Shown here piece after piece: positions 1-8,442 of a stretch of 64,000 nt of DNA (position 1 is its first letter; each line of letters begins with the position of its first letter). The notes beneath the pieces are model-generated. The model worked only from the letters and a program-made list of their open reading frames with translations, had not been told where the DNA came from and did no database searches. Source of the DNA: DASSFZ01 sp035283185 (GTDB lineage: Bacteria; Chloroflexota; Anaerolineae; Fen-1058); NCBI GenBank assembly GCA_035283185.1, contig DATEUJ010000142.1:1-64000 (forward strand), written 5' to 3'. Position numbers and translations under genes: made by a program.

Positions 1-1637
1 TCGATCAGCCCGATCTCTTTCTCGGCCAGCATGTGCTTCAGCGCCTCACTCACCTCGGGCAGCAGGCTGGGCGCGTCGATGGCGGGATACAGCAGCGCGG
101 CAATGTTCTCGGCCGACGCTGGAAAACCCTCGATGTTTTGCAGCGCGGCCACGGCCTTGCCCACCCGCACCGGCATCGACTTCGGGCCAAAGAGGCGCGT
201 GGTCAAATCGACGGCGGCGACGACGTGCGGCAGCGTCTTGAGGATATCGGCGCGCAGCGTGTCGTAGAAATCGTCGGCGCAGGCCAGCGCCCCGATCGGC
301 CGATCGGCCAGTTTCACGGTATCGGGCGGCAGCAGACGATTCACATCAACCAACGCGTCCTGAATCACCTTGATGACCGATCGCAACCCCAGGCCGCCGG
401 TTGTCCGTGCCAGCGAGCGGATCAATTCCAGTAGTAGATCGAAGTGCTGCGGCAAGAAGGGATAGAACTGCGTAAAGGTATCGGCGTCAGGGTCAGAGCG
501 ATACAGTGACGTACCGGCCAACCGCGTATGCGCGATCATCGCCTGGCCGCTGGTCTTGAACAGTGATTTGAGTTGGACCTCACCTTCGGGCCGTTTGGTC
601 AGCAGGCGGCGGTAGGTAATCTCTTTGATGTCGCGTGCGTCCAGCTCGATCGAGATGGGGAAGCGATCGCGCAGTTTGTTGAGTTCGCCGGAGTTGTACT
701 GCGCCTTCGTCACAATCTCCGAGAGCGTTTGTTGGCCCGTAGCAATGACCCATACTTTGCCACGGCTCAGTTCCTTGAAGACGCGCACCAGCCCGTCGAG
801 GTTGAGGATCAACTCGCCGCGTGGCGCGACGTACTGACCCACCTCGTCGATCAGGAACAGGACATTTTGCTTGCCCGTCTTGTTGCGCACCAGATCGATC
901 ATCTCCTGCGCGCGATCACGCAGGTTGTCGGCCAATTCAAACCGCAGTTTGCTGTAACTTTCCGGCGTGGGAAAATCTTGCGGCATCACGGCCGGCACGA
1001 TGTGTGCGGCGCGGGCATTGCCCACCAATGGATCGTTGTGGATGTCGTACCAGTCCTCATTGAAACGTTCGCGATAGCGGCGCAGAAACTCATCCAGCTT
1101 GCCGCGCTTGTGTAGGGTCAATTCCAGTTGGGCCAATTTCTTGTCTTTGGAATAGCCCGCGTATTGCAACACTTTCCAGTACAGCACGGTTGACACCGAC
1201 TCCGCCGAACTCTCCGCCAGTTGTTCCGAACCCAGATCGAGGAAGACCACCGCCGTGGGTGCTTTCCGGGCAATCGTACGCAGTGTCGCCTTGACGTCGG
1301 TCGAACGCAGCCGCTCGCTCAGCAGATCGAGGAACGATTGATCGCCCGCCTTCGTATTGGGATCGAGTGCCAGGCCGAGGTACTTGGTGAAGGAACTCTT
1401 ACCCGATCCCTAGAAACCCGCCACCCACACGCCTATCTCGGCCACCTGATTGCCTTCCACTCCGAGGCGATAGTTCTCGAGGAACTTGCGGAAACAAGCC
1501 TCGACATTGTCGGTGGCCTCGTACTCGTTGATCTCCGCCAGCAGTCGTTGCTCTTCGATCGCCGCGTAATCGATGACCTTCTCGATGCGGCGATCGATCG
1601 CGCGGCGCGTTGAGAAAAGGGTACGAATCGAGTCCAT
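1..1637 (-). pseudogene. brxC: BrxC, BREX P-loop ATPase: 3'-partial, in-frame amber stop in Walker A
   Basis: BrxC is the large P-loop ATPase of BREX, which blocks phage replication and works with the PglX methyltransferase. The N-terminus (RAIDRRIEKVI, then EYEATDNVEACFRKFLENY and GVWVAGF) matches the start of the BrxC family. The frame reads GF-stop-GSGKSSFTKYLG, so a TAG at 1410-1412 replaces the aromatic residue in GF(Y/F)GSGKS. Every other codon I checked, up to the left edge, is open in this frame. It includes a Walker B-like LFLIDEVGQYV near 841-880 and RGELILNLDGLVRVFKELS after it. The start is ATG at 1637, sharing one base with the brxB stop (TGATG) and preceded by GGAGGG; an in-frame GTG lies at 1640. 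The rest of the gene is outside the window. The stop could be a real nonsense mutation, a suppressed codon or a sequencing error. Confidence 0.87.
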
Positions 1638-2218
1638 CACAGCCCTCCAATCAGCGTGGAGCGATAATTGGGGTCTTCAGGATAGTAGCCAAGGAAGTGC
1701 AGCCCGTATTGACCCACGCGCCGGCCAGGATAAAAAATGACGGTCGGATGGGGTACACGTCCGGTCAACGCACTCTCAATTGCGCGCGTGCGGAAGTAGG
1801 GATGGAGCAGTTCGGATTCCGTCAGCAGAATCACTGCTTTGTCGTTGCCTGCAGCAATCCGTGCGGCTACTCGATTCACGAGCGCGTTGTTCTTGGTCAA
1901 CACGTCGCGCACCGCCTGATTGATCTCGCTTTGCTCCGCGTCTGCTTCCAGTTCGAGCCACTCTGGCCACCGGCTAGATTCGTCGATCAGCTCACGCACG
2001 ATGTCGCCTAACGAAACTCGAACCGGCTCAAAGCCATCATGGCGCAGCAGGCCCATCCAGCCAGGCAGACGATGTTTGACCGTCAGCATGTACTCCGGCT
2101 TGTACACGAAGTAATAGATCGGATCGCTGTGCGCGGGGTTCAGTCGATCGGGTTTGCCGAGCACGGCGCGCAGCTCTTGAAAGTCACGTTCGAGCGGTGA
2201 GTCATCGAGTGAGGACAT
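1637..2218 (-). CDS. brxB: BREX protein BrxB (DUF1788)
   Basis: This 193-aa protein has the size and signature of BrxB (DUF1788), a small conserved BREX component whose biochemical role is not established. The C-terminal block YPGRRVGQYGLHFLGYYPED followed by NYRSTLIGG is typical of the family, as is the ERDFQELRAVLGKPDRLNPAHSD region near the N-terminus. The gene overlaps the brxA 3' end by 17 bp, and its stop codon overlaps the brxC start. The tight spacing indicates one translationally coupled operon, brxE-A-B-C. There is no signal peptide or membrane segment, so the protein is probably cytoplasmic. Confidence 0.9.
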   Translation of the reverse strand: MSSLDDSPLERDFQELRAVLGKPDRLNPAHSDPIYYFVYKPEYMLTVKHRLPGWMGLLRHDGFEPVRVSLGDIVRELIDESSRWPEWLELEADAEQSEINQAVRDVLTKNNALVNRVAARIAAGNDKAVILLTESELLHPYFRTRAIESALTGRVPHPTVIFYPGRRVGQYGLHFLGYYPEDPNYRSTLIGGL

Positions 2219-3008
2219 GTATCAGCGACTCCATCGAAGGTTGCGACCACGTAATCCGCACGACCGAGCCGGCTCGCTGAACGAGCAGCCCGAGTCTCGG
2301 ACCGAGCAGATCCAACCTGTCCAGAACGTGTGCGCGATCCAAACCGTATAAACCCCAGTCGGCGTGCTCAGCCACGGCAGCATCGGGCAGACCGGCAAAG
2401 TGCAGTTCGTGGGCCAGATAGGCGACGCTGACAGCGGTCAGGCGATACAGCACAATCTCGCGGCGGCCGCGTTTCGCCTGGCGCAGCAAGCCAAAGTCAC
2501 GCAGCGCGGCGAGCAGCCCGCGCGCGATGCGGAGCTGCGTAGCCTGCGTCCAAACTTGCGAGACTTGTCCAGTTCGATTGATCTCGTCAAGAAAGGACAG
2601 GGCGTCATCAACCTGCATCAGCACTGCACCTGAGCGCGCCAGCGGCCAGAAGCGTCTGACCACAAAGTCGTACAACACATCGTCGGCGCGCGCCGAATAC
2701 AGAAGCAACAATTCATTGAGGGCTGAGTTATCGACCCCCGCCTCAAACAGAAGCTTAAGGGCGCGCGCCGCGCGATCGTCTGGCGTCAGCAAGCGCGGAC
2801 GGAAAACGCGGTTGACGAGGTCGTGCGTCCGATATGCGGTCTCCTTGCTGAGCACGCCTGTCTGTTGAATCCGTTCCAGGAAGACCCGGTAATCTTCGCT
2901 TGGCGACCACTGCCGTAGCAGCGTCTTCATTTCGTTGATAAGTGCGGCACCTTTGGTAATGCTCACCGTATAGTGCCGCGCACGGGTTTCGATCGGTGCT
3001 GAGGTCAT
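2202..3008 (-). CDS. brxA: BREX protein BrxA (DUF1819)
   Basis: This 268-aa protein is recognised as BrxA (DUF1819). It opens with the typical RHYTVSITKGAALINEMKTL segment, followed by a helical body ending in DRLDLLGPRLGLLVQRAGSVVRITW. BrxA is a small DNA-binding, helix-rich BREX component. The start ATG at 3008 overlaps the brxE stop as ATGA. Its position between brxE and brxB fits BREX gene order. At 268 aa it is longer than the usual BrxA of about 200 aa, which agrees with the longer forms found with BrxE. No signal peptide is visible. Confidence 0.85.
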   Translation of the reverse strand: MTSAPIETRARHYTVSITKGAALINEMKTLLRQWSPSEDYRVFLERIQQTGVLSKETAYRTHDLVNRVFRPRLLTPDDRAARALKLLFEAGVDNSALNELLLLYSARADDVLYDFVVRRFWPLARSGAVLMQVDDALSFLDEINRTGQVSQVWTQATQLRIARGLLAALRDFGLLRQAKRGRREIVLYRLTAVSVAYLAHELHFAGLPDAAVAEHADWGLYGLDRAHVLDRLDLLGPRLGLLVQRAGSVVRITWSQPSMESLIHVLTR

Positions 3009-3538
3009 CCGCGCCTGCTTTCGCCTTCGAAGTATGGATAAACCTTCACGCCATCTTGAAACGCCGCGTAGTATGCGCCGGCTAATCGCACCACCGAATC
3101 GCTGCGGCGAACATCCGCCAGGCTGCCTAATCGTAGCGGGCCGGCAATGGATTCTGGTCGCGCAAAATCGCCGAGCGAACTCGCCTGCTCAAGCAGTTTA
3201 TCACGTTTGCCCAGAGCACCGCTAACCATCGAGAAGAACTCATCCTGCTGGACTTGTAGCAAGCGATCGAGTTTTCGCTCCACGTCACTCGGCAAGCGAA
3301 ACAGGTGGGCGACCCGGCCGATGCCAATGCTTGTGTCGTGAACCGGCTTCGCGGCACGCAGCGTCGAGCGAACAGCCACTGCGAAATCACTGCGCGGATA
3401 GAGGCGGCTCAGGAAATTCATGCCCACCGGTGACATGAATTTCGACTTCCACCAGCCAAGCTCGGGCACTTCACCCAAGGCCAGCACCAAAATGCGAAGA
3501 CGGAGCAAAGAATGGATATCGGTTCGATCAGCTATCAT
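3005..3538 (-). CDS. brxE: BrxE family protein, first recognised gene of the BREX operon
   Basis: This 177-aa protein matches the BrxE family: a short N-terminal LLRLRILVLALGE segment, then WWKSKFMSPVGMNFLSRLYP and a conserved HDTSIGIGRVAHLFRLP core. BrxE marks the rarer BREX layout described as type 6 (brxE-A-B-C-pglX-pglZ-brxD-brxHI). Here brxE, A, B and C occur in that order, so type 6 is the best reading, although the diagnostic downstream genes lie outside the window. Its molecular function is unknown. The start ATG at 3538 is three bases after the stop of an upstream 46-aa ORF, and its stop overlaps the brxA start. Confidence 0.85.
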   Translation of the reverse strand: MIADRTDIHSLLRLRILVLALGEVPELGWWKSKFMSPVGMNFLSRLYPRSDFAVAVRSTLRAAKPVHDTSIGIGRVAHLFRLPSDVERKLDRLLQVQQDEFFSMVSGALGKRDKLLEQASSLGDFARPESIAGPLRLGSLADVRRSDSVVRLAGAYYAAFQDGVKVYPYFEGESRRG

Positions 3539-3541
3539 GGT

Positions 3542-3682
3542 TTATCCGCCGTAGCGCAGATCGACAAACAAACGGGCCGTTCGCGTCGGCATTGGTTCGA
3601 TCCAAGTGAATTGAGCGTGTCTACGCCAATCATCTAGTATCTGGCGAGCAGTGCCAGTCCAAGACGCGTTGTCCCGAAGCAT
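3542..3682 (-). CDS. Small 46-aa ORF of unknown function directly upstream of brxE
   Basis: On the minus strand an ATG at 3682 opens a 46-aa frame. It begins MLRDNASWTGTARQILDDW, continues with TWIEPMPTRTARLFVDLRYGG and ends in TAA at 3542-3544, only three bases before the brxE ATG. The composition is protein-like: amphipathic, rich in Arg, Trp and Asp, with no low-complexity run. The frame is also open for nine codons upstream of the ATG, back to a TAG. I do not recognise the family. It could be an unannotated first cistron of the BREX operon or the truncated end of an older gene. The spacing suggests translational coupling to brxE. Confidence 0.4.
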   Translation of the reverse strand: MLRDNASWTGTARQILDDWRRHAQFTWIEPMPTRTARLFVDLRYGG

Positions 3683-4560
3683 GCCGTAAAGAGTGTAGCA
3701 TGTATCAAGATTCTAACGGATTACGGTCGCATGACAAATGTCTTTCATTGGTCCAGCTGCGATGGTCACGACTGAGTGTCGCCTGATCAAAGGGAACTGT
3801 AGGTAAGCGAGCACTCGCGTCCTCGCTGCGACCGCCGCCCAGCCAGTTTGACGAGCTACGCTGCTGCTTCCTTGCCGCCGGTGTTGAGGAACCTGATGAG
3901 GTACTGTGTACGTTCCCAGGAGTTATGCGCCGATCGAGAACGGAGTCCCAGTCGTCGGAATACTCGTCGCACTCACGACAGTGGCAAGGCTGTCGGGCAG
4001 GGTGCCTTTGACCGATGTGCGGAGTGATCTCCTCTAAGCGTGCCATGTCCACCTATTCTCGATGAACGAAACGAGCCGCCCGCGACGCCGCAAGCGCGCG
4101 AACGGCTCAAATGAGTACGATGTCAGACGGCCATCAGCCGACTTCGCGCCGATTACTCCCCCGGGATGTCCCCCAACATCGCGGCGTATTCTTATCTCGC
4201 GCCAAGCGCAATTTTATATGTGAATAGGGTAGAGGTCAACAAGTCAGTAGTGTGCAACCTAACATTGCCTCTTCGACAAAGAACAGGTGTTTACACTGGC
4301 TAGAGTTGCAGGCTTCGCGTGAGAGCAGCTTACCAGATAGTTCAGTATGCCACTTTTCAGCTGCCCCCGCTCTGCCCGGATTCGCCGGAATGGTACGCGC
4401 ACATGGTCGCCGTCGCCCCGTACGCGCGCGGCGTGAACGCTCTGAAGACGCTGTTCTCCGCCGCGCTGTGAGCGCGCGGCGATCCGCATCACGGCGGCCG
4501 GCCGCACGACGGAAGCGGGAGTGTGTTATACTCCGTGCCACCCTTGCAGAAAGGCCCGTT
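3683..4560. other. Long intergenic region without a confident gene; possible gene remnants
   Basis: Two weak protein-like patches occur. On the minus strand, 3705-4052 encodes a 115-aa frame with a CHCREC motif that quickly becomes low quality. A different frame near 3860-3930 then reads HNSWERTQYLIRFLNTGGKE and soon stops, which may be a frameshifted remnant. On the plus strand, 4319-4471 gives a 50-aa frame starting at GTG and containing FQLPPLCPDSPEWYAHMVAV. Neither is recognisable. The segment separates the BREX block from the housekeeping genes and may be a decayed island boundary. No inverted-repeat mobile element is evident. Confidence 0.35.
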
Positions 4561-5295
4561 ATGAACCAAGCAAAATGGATTGTGTTGTGCGCCGCGATCG
4601 CACTGGCGGTTTCCGCATGTGGCGGGAGCGCCACATCGGCGACCAAGACCGCCTCCGGCCTGCAATACACGGACGAAGTGGTCGGCGCGGGCGACACGCC
4701 GCAGCCGGGCGATTACGTCGTCGTGCACTACACCGGCGCGCTTCAGGACGGGACGAAGTTCGACTCGTCTCTCGATCGAGGCGAGCCGTTCGTGTTCCAG
4801 ATCGGCGTCGGGCAGGTGATTTCCGGCTGGGACGAGGGCGTTGGCTCGATGAAAGTCGGCGGCAAGCGCAGGCTAACTATCCCGCCGGAGCTGGGCTACG
4901 GCGCGCGCGGTGCGGGCGATGTCATCCCGCCGAACGCGGCGTTGATATTCGACGTCGAGCTACTGGACATACCGAGAGTGAAGGTCGAGGACATCGAGGA
5001 TGGCGGCGGGGCAGTCGCCGAAGAGGGTGATACCATCGTCGTGCATTACACCGGCACGCTCGAAGACGGGACGAAGTTCGATTCGTCGCTGGATCGGAAC
5101 GAGCCGTTCGAGTTTGCGCTGGGCGCGGGGCAGGTCATCCCAGGCTGGGACATCGGCCTGCAGGGCATGAAGGTCGGCGGCGCGCGCAAGCTGACCATTC
5201 CGCCCGAACTGGCCTACGGATCGCGCGGCGCGGGCGGTGTCATCGCGCCGAACGCCACGCTTATCTTCGAGGTAGAGCTGCTGGAGATCAAGTGA
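4561..5295 (+). CDS. Tandem FKBP-type peptidyl-prolyl isomerase lipoprotein
   Basis: The 244-aa product has a lipoprotein signal (WIVLCAAIALAVSAC, lipobox near residue 21) followed by two FKBP domains, at about residues 35-135 and 145-244. Each carries the family blocks VVHYTG, DGTKFDSSLDR, GQVI(S/P)GWD and LTIPPEL(G/A)YG. It should catalyse cis-trans isomerisation of prolyl bonds outside the cytoplasmic membrane, helping extracellular proteins to fold. The two domains are very alike, which suggests an internal duplication. The frame is open upstream to 4252, but the ATG at 4561 gives an immediate signal peptide and is the chosen start. The gene is monocistronic; an inverted-repeat element follows within five bases. 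Confidence 0.92.
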   Translation: MNQAKWIVLCAAIALAVSACGGSATSATKTASGLQYTDEVVGAGDTPQPGDYVVVHYTGALQDGTKFDSSLDRGEPFVFQIGVGQVISGWDEGVGSMKVGGKRRLTIPPELGYGARGAGDVIPPNAALIFDVELLDIPRVKVEDIEDGGGAVAEEGDTIVVHYTGTLEDGTKFDSSLDRNEPFEFALGAGQVIPGWDIGLQGMKVGGARKLTIPPELAYGSRGAGGVIAPNATLIFEVELLEIK

Positions 5296-5299
5296 GGAG

Positions 5300-5460
5300 G
5301 TAACTACCCAGCCTGCGTCATTGCGAGCGTCGTTTGCGAAGCAATCTCCGTTCTGATGAGCGACGATTCCTAGCCGTGTCGGAGACTGCTTCGTCGCAAT
5401 CCTTCGACTGCGCTACGCTCCGCTCAGGATCGCTCCTCGCAGTGACGGCTGAGTAGTTAC
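5300..5460. repeat. 161-bp inverted-repeat intergenic element (MITE/REP-like)
   Basis: The ends are GTAACTAC and GTAGTTAC. The arms carry GCGTCATTGCGAGCGTCG and, at the far end, CTCGCAGTGACGGC. Inner arms GAAGCAATCTCC and GGAGACTGCTTCGTCGC can pair into a long hairpin. It lies between fkp and the UbiA-family gene with no ORF. This looks like one copy of a dispersed non-autonomous palindromic family. Confidence 0.8.
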
Positions 5461-5473
5461 ATGAGGAGAAGCT

Positions 5474-6535
5474 ATGCAGACGACGACCACAATTGAGCGG
5501 CCAGCGGCTCGACTCAACCCAAGAAGCTGGAAGAAGGTTCTCGATACCTGCAACGCGCCAAAAGAAGAACTGGACTTCGTATCGCGCTGGCTGTTGATCG
5601 TCCGCGCCTGCGTGTTCCAGATGACGCTGACCTCGACGTTCATCGGCGGCATGCTCGCCGCCGCCGATCTGCGCGCAGTTGGCCTGCCATTCAACTGGCT
5701 GCCGTTCGTCCTGTGTGTGATCGGACTGGTGATCGCCCACGCCGTCAACAACATGGTCAACGACTACTTCGACACGAGCGGCGGTGTGGATACCGAGGAC
5801 TACGTCCGCGCGCAGTACGCGCCGCATCCGATCCTGGCCGGGATCATCAGCAAGACCGGGCTGCGCAATGCCATCCTGATCGCGAACGCGATCGACGTGT
5901 TGATCGGAATCGCCATTCTCTCGTACTGGGGATGGGAGCGCGGCTGGCCGCTGCTCCTGTTTGCGCTGGGCGGGCTGTTCATCAGCGTGTTCTACGTCGC
6001 GCCGCCGATCCGCCTGAAGCATCACGGGCTGGGCGAGCCGGGCGTGTTCGTCGTGTGGGGGCCGCTGATGATCGGCGGCACGTACTTCGCCGTGGCCGGC
6101 GGCATCCGCCCCGAAATCTTCCTGGCCAGCGTCCCGTACGCGCTCCTGGTGACGACCGTGCTGATCGGAAAGCACATCGACAAGCACGATGCAGACACGG
6201 CGCGCGGCATCCGCACACTGCCGGTCATCCTCGGCGAGACGGCCTCCAGGCGGCTCAACCAGACGCTGATGGTCTCGTTCTACGTCATCGTCGCGATTCT
6301 GATCTTGACTGAAACGGTCGGCGTGTGGGCGGCGCTGGTCGCGCTGGCGCTGCCGCGACTGATCCAATCCCTGCGGCAATATTCGCAACCCAGGCCGGAC
6401 AAATACCCCAGCGGCGAGCCGATGGGGCCGCTGTGGTACGTGGGTGTCGCATTCTATCACAACAAGCGCGCCGGCATCTTGTTCGTGCTGGGGCTGATTC
6501 TGAGCCTGCTGATACCGGTGCAACTGCCGTTTTGA
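5474..6535 (+). CDS. UbiA-family prenyltransferase, MenA-like
   Basis: This 353-aa polytopic membrane protein has both polar motifs of the UbiA superfamily: NNMVNDYFDTSGGVD near residue 93 (NDxxD) and DKHDADTARGIRTLPV near residue 235 (DxxxD). They flank about eight hydrophobic helices. UbiA enzymes transfer polyprenyl diphosphate to aromatic acceptors. The NDYFD..GxD form resembles 1,4-dihydroxy-2-naphthoate polyprenyltransferase (menaquinone synthesis), but no men genes are adjacent, so the acceptor is not settled. The N-terminal extension of about 40 residues and the long loop near residue 320 (QPRPDKYPSGEPMG) are unusual. The start ATG is preceded by AGGAG at a good distance. Confidence 0.85.
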   Translation: MQTTTTIERPAARLNPRSWKKVLDTCNAPKEELDFVSRWLLIVRACVFQMTLTSTFIGGMLAAADLRAVGLPFNWLPFVLCVIGLVIAHAVNNMVNDYFDTSGGVDTEDYVRAQYAPHPILAGIISKTGLRNAILIANAIDVLIGIAILSYWGWERGWPLLLFALGGLFISVFYVAPPIRLKHHGLGEPGVFVVWGPLMIGGTYFAVAGGIRPEIFLASVPYALLVTTVLIGKHIDKHDADTARGIRTLPVILGETASRRLNQTLMVSFYVIVAILILTETVGVWAALVALALPRLIQSLRQYSQPRPDKYPSGEPMGPLWYVGVAFYHNKRAGILFVLGLILSLLIPVQLPF

Positions 6536-6572
6536 GCGTAAAACGTATTGCGTGTTCCGTTAGGCGAGGTTT

Positions 6573-7160
6573 TTAGTTCCGCCTCGAATCCAAATCACCT
6601 GGATCTGGCGGCACGTCCGATGCGTCTACCCACCAGTCCTGGCCCGAATCGAGCGCATCCTCCAGCACGTCCATCGCCTGTTCGATTGTCTCACGCAACT
6701 CGAGCAGCCGCTTCTCGTCGCCGGTCTCGAAATATCCGCCCTCGTCGTTCACGACGAGACCCTGCCGCGCGAACTCGTCTTGAAGGCGATGCAGCAGTTC
6801 GCAGATCTCGATGTGCGTCAGCGGCGGCGCGAACTGTGTCTTCACGAACAGAGAGTACATCACCATCCGCTCGCCGTCCGCGGCGTCAAAGCACATCATC
6901 AGTCGCGCGTCGTCGTCGAAGGCAAGTAAGAGCGATTCGCACTTCGGGTGCGGTTGGATCGTCCACCCGCGCCAACGCGTGTCCAGTTCGACGATGTGCT
7001 CTTCGCCATCCTCGAAAGTGATGTGTGGCCCCTTCAGCTCGAAGTCGAGCCAGCGGCATGGCCACTCGTAATCTTCGCACCAGGCGCGGATCATCGCCAG
7101 CGCGTCGTCGAGCCGATCGGGGTCGTCCAGCCGACCATGGTAGTGAATCGTCATACCCAT
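6573..7160 (-). CDS. Conserved-looking hypothetical protein, 195 aa
   Basis: I do not recognise a family. The protein is soluble, acidic and has no signal peptide. It begins MGMTIHYHGRLDDPDRLDDA, carries aromatic stretches (WCEDYEWPCRWLDFELKG, RWRGWTIQPHP) and ends in a very acidic tail (DASDVPPDPGDLDSRR). The ATG at 7160 has AAGGAG seven bases upstream; a second ATG lies six bases inside. It is convergent with the prenyltransferase gene and in the same direction as the rlmI-ligA pair. Codon use and GC resemble the neighbours, so it appears to be a resident gene. Confidence 0.75.
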   Translation of the reverse strand: MGMTIHYHGRLDDPDRLDDALAMIRAWCEDYEWPCRWLDFELKGPHITFEDGEEHIVELDTRWRGWTIQPHPKCESLLLAFDDDARLMMCFDAADGERMVMYSLFVKTQFAPPLTHIEICELLHRLQDEFARQGLVVNDEGGYFETGDEKRLLELRETIEQAMDVLEDALDSGQDWWVDASDVPPDPGDLDSRRN

Positions 7161-7202
7161 CTGAGACTCCTTACACTGCTGATTCGCTAATTCGCTGACT
7201 CG

Positions 7203-8393
7203 CTACCACACCCGACATACTAACCCCTTCAGGTATTCCGCCTCCGGGAAACTCAGCAGTATCGGATGATCGCTCGACTGCGAGAGCTTCTCCACGATTT
7301 GCGCGTTACGTCCGGCGTCGAGCGACGCGCCGAAGACGATCTTCTGAAAGAGATCGGGCGACACCAGACCGGAGCAGGAGAACGTCGCCAGGGTGCCGCC
7401 CGGCCGCAGAATCTGCATCGACACCAGATTGAGGTCCTTGTAGGCGCGCGATGCCCTTTCGATCTGGCCGGCGGTGTGGACGAACTTCGGCGGATCGGCG
7501 ATGATAACGTCGAAAGTTCTCCCCTCTGCCCGAAACTGGCGCAGCACGCCGAAGGCGTCGCCTTCGACGAAGTCTTCGTCGCGCGCCGGGAAGCCGTTCA
7601 GCTCGACGTTGCGTCTCGCGAGCGCCAGTGCCTCCGCCGACGATTCGACGTTGACCGCACGCCGCGCTCCGGCCACAAGCGCATGGCACGCGAAAGCGCC
7701 GGTGTACGAGAACAGGTTCAGCACCTCGGCGTCCTTGCAGTATGCGGCGACCTTCCGCCGGTTCTCGCTCTGGTCGAGATAGAACCCGGTCTTGTGGCCG
7801 CGCTTCACGTCGACCAGGAAGCGCAGCCCCTGCCCTGCCGCGCCGCGCTCCGCAATCTCGATTTCGTCCGGCGGCTCTTCGCCGTGAAGGCATCCTTTTG
7901 CTTGAGGCAGACCTTCCTTTTCGCGCACGTCCACGTCGCTGCGCTCGTATATACCCTGTGCCTTCGTGAGGTCTTCAAGCAGATCGACCAGCTCCTGCTT
8001 GATGTGCTCGATGCCGAGTGTCAACGCCTGAACGACAATCCACGCGCCGTAGCGATCCACGACCAGCCCCGGCAGTCCATCCGACTCTGCGTTGACCAGG
8101 CGGCAGGCGCTACCCGCCTCGGGGCGGGCGCGGATTGCGCGCTCCAGGCGAAAGCGCCAGAACGCCGTATCGATCGGTTCGTTCTCATCCCACGTCAGGA
8201 GACGGACGGCGATCTGCGAGCGCCGGTTGACGTAGCCGCGCGCCAGGAACTCGCCCTGCGCGGATACAACATCGGCGATGCCCCCATCTGGAACATCGCC
8301 GTCCATTCGCTGTATCGCGCCGGAGAAGATCCACGGATGCCGCAGGCGCACCGGCTTCTCGCGGCCGTGTCTCAATACGACCTGACCACCCAT
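7203..8393 (-). CDS. rlmI: Class I rRNA large subunit methyltransferase (RlmI family)
   Basis: The 396-aa product has an N-terminal PUA-like domain (about 1-75, with RHPWIFSGAIQRM) and a Rossmann SAM-dependent methyltransferase domain. Key blocks are SDGLPGLVVDRY, HKTGFYLDQSENRR, the SAM loop VLNLFSYTGAF, and the catalytic region ADPPKF with FSCSGLV, whose Cys is the likely nucleophile. RlmI makes m5C at position 1962 of E. coli 23S rRNA. Family membership is clear; the exact target base in this organism is inferred. The gene is 47 bp downstream of ligA, with a perfect palindrome in the gap, and may be co-transcribed with it. Confidence 0.88.
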   Translation of the reverse strand: MGGQVVLRHGREKPVRLRHPWIFSGAIQRMDGDVPDGGIADVVSAQGEFLARGYVNRRSQIAVRLLTWDENEPIDTAFWRFRLERAIRARPEAGSACRLVNAESDGLPGLVVDRYGAWIVVQALTLGIEHIKQELVDLLEDLTKAQGIYERSDVDVREKEGLPQAKGCLHGEEPPDEIEIAERGAAGQGLRFLVDVKRGHKTGFYLDQSENRRKVAAYCKDAEVLNLFSYTGAFACHALVAGARRAVNVESSAEALALARRNVELNGFPARDEDFVEGDAFGVLRQFRAEGRTFDVIIADPPKFVHTAGQIERASRAYKDLNLVSMQILRPGGTLATFSCSGLVSPDLFQKIVFGASLDAGRNAQIVEKLSQSSDHPILLSFPEAEYLKGLVCRVW

Positions 8394-8409
8394 CTTGAAG
8401 TTTCCGATC

Positions 8410-8442
8410 AGACCTCACAGGTCTTGAAGACCTGTGAGGTCT
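8410..8442. repeat. 33-bp perfect palindrome at the ligA 3' end
   Basis: The 16-bp arms AGACCTCACAGGTCTT and AAGACCTGTGAGGTCT flank one base. Each arm is itself nearly palindromic. The ligA stop codon lies at its edge. It shares the AAGACCTGn(n)AGGTCTT design with repeats at 40415, 40465 and 52863. It could fold as a hairpin in the ligA-rlmI transcript, but there is no U-run. Confidence 0.8.

Noticed and set aside
4252..4560. Upstream extension of the FKBP frame (to an ATG at 4252)
   Set aside because: The extra 103 residues are Arg-rich and featureless, while the ATG at 4561 gives an immediate lipoprotein signal.
5318..6523. A 401-aa minus-strand frame
   Set aside because: It is antisense to the UbiA-family gene, rich in Gln/Arg/Asp and without domain structure.
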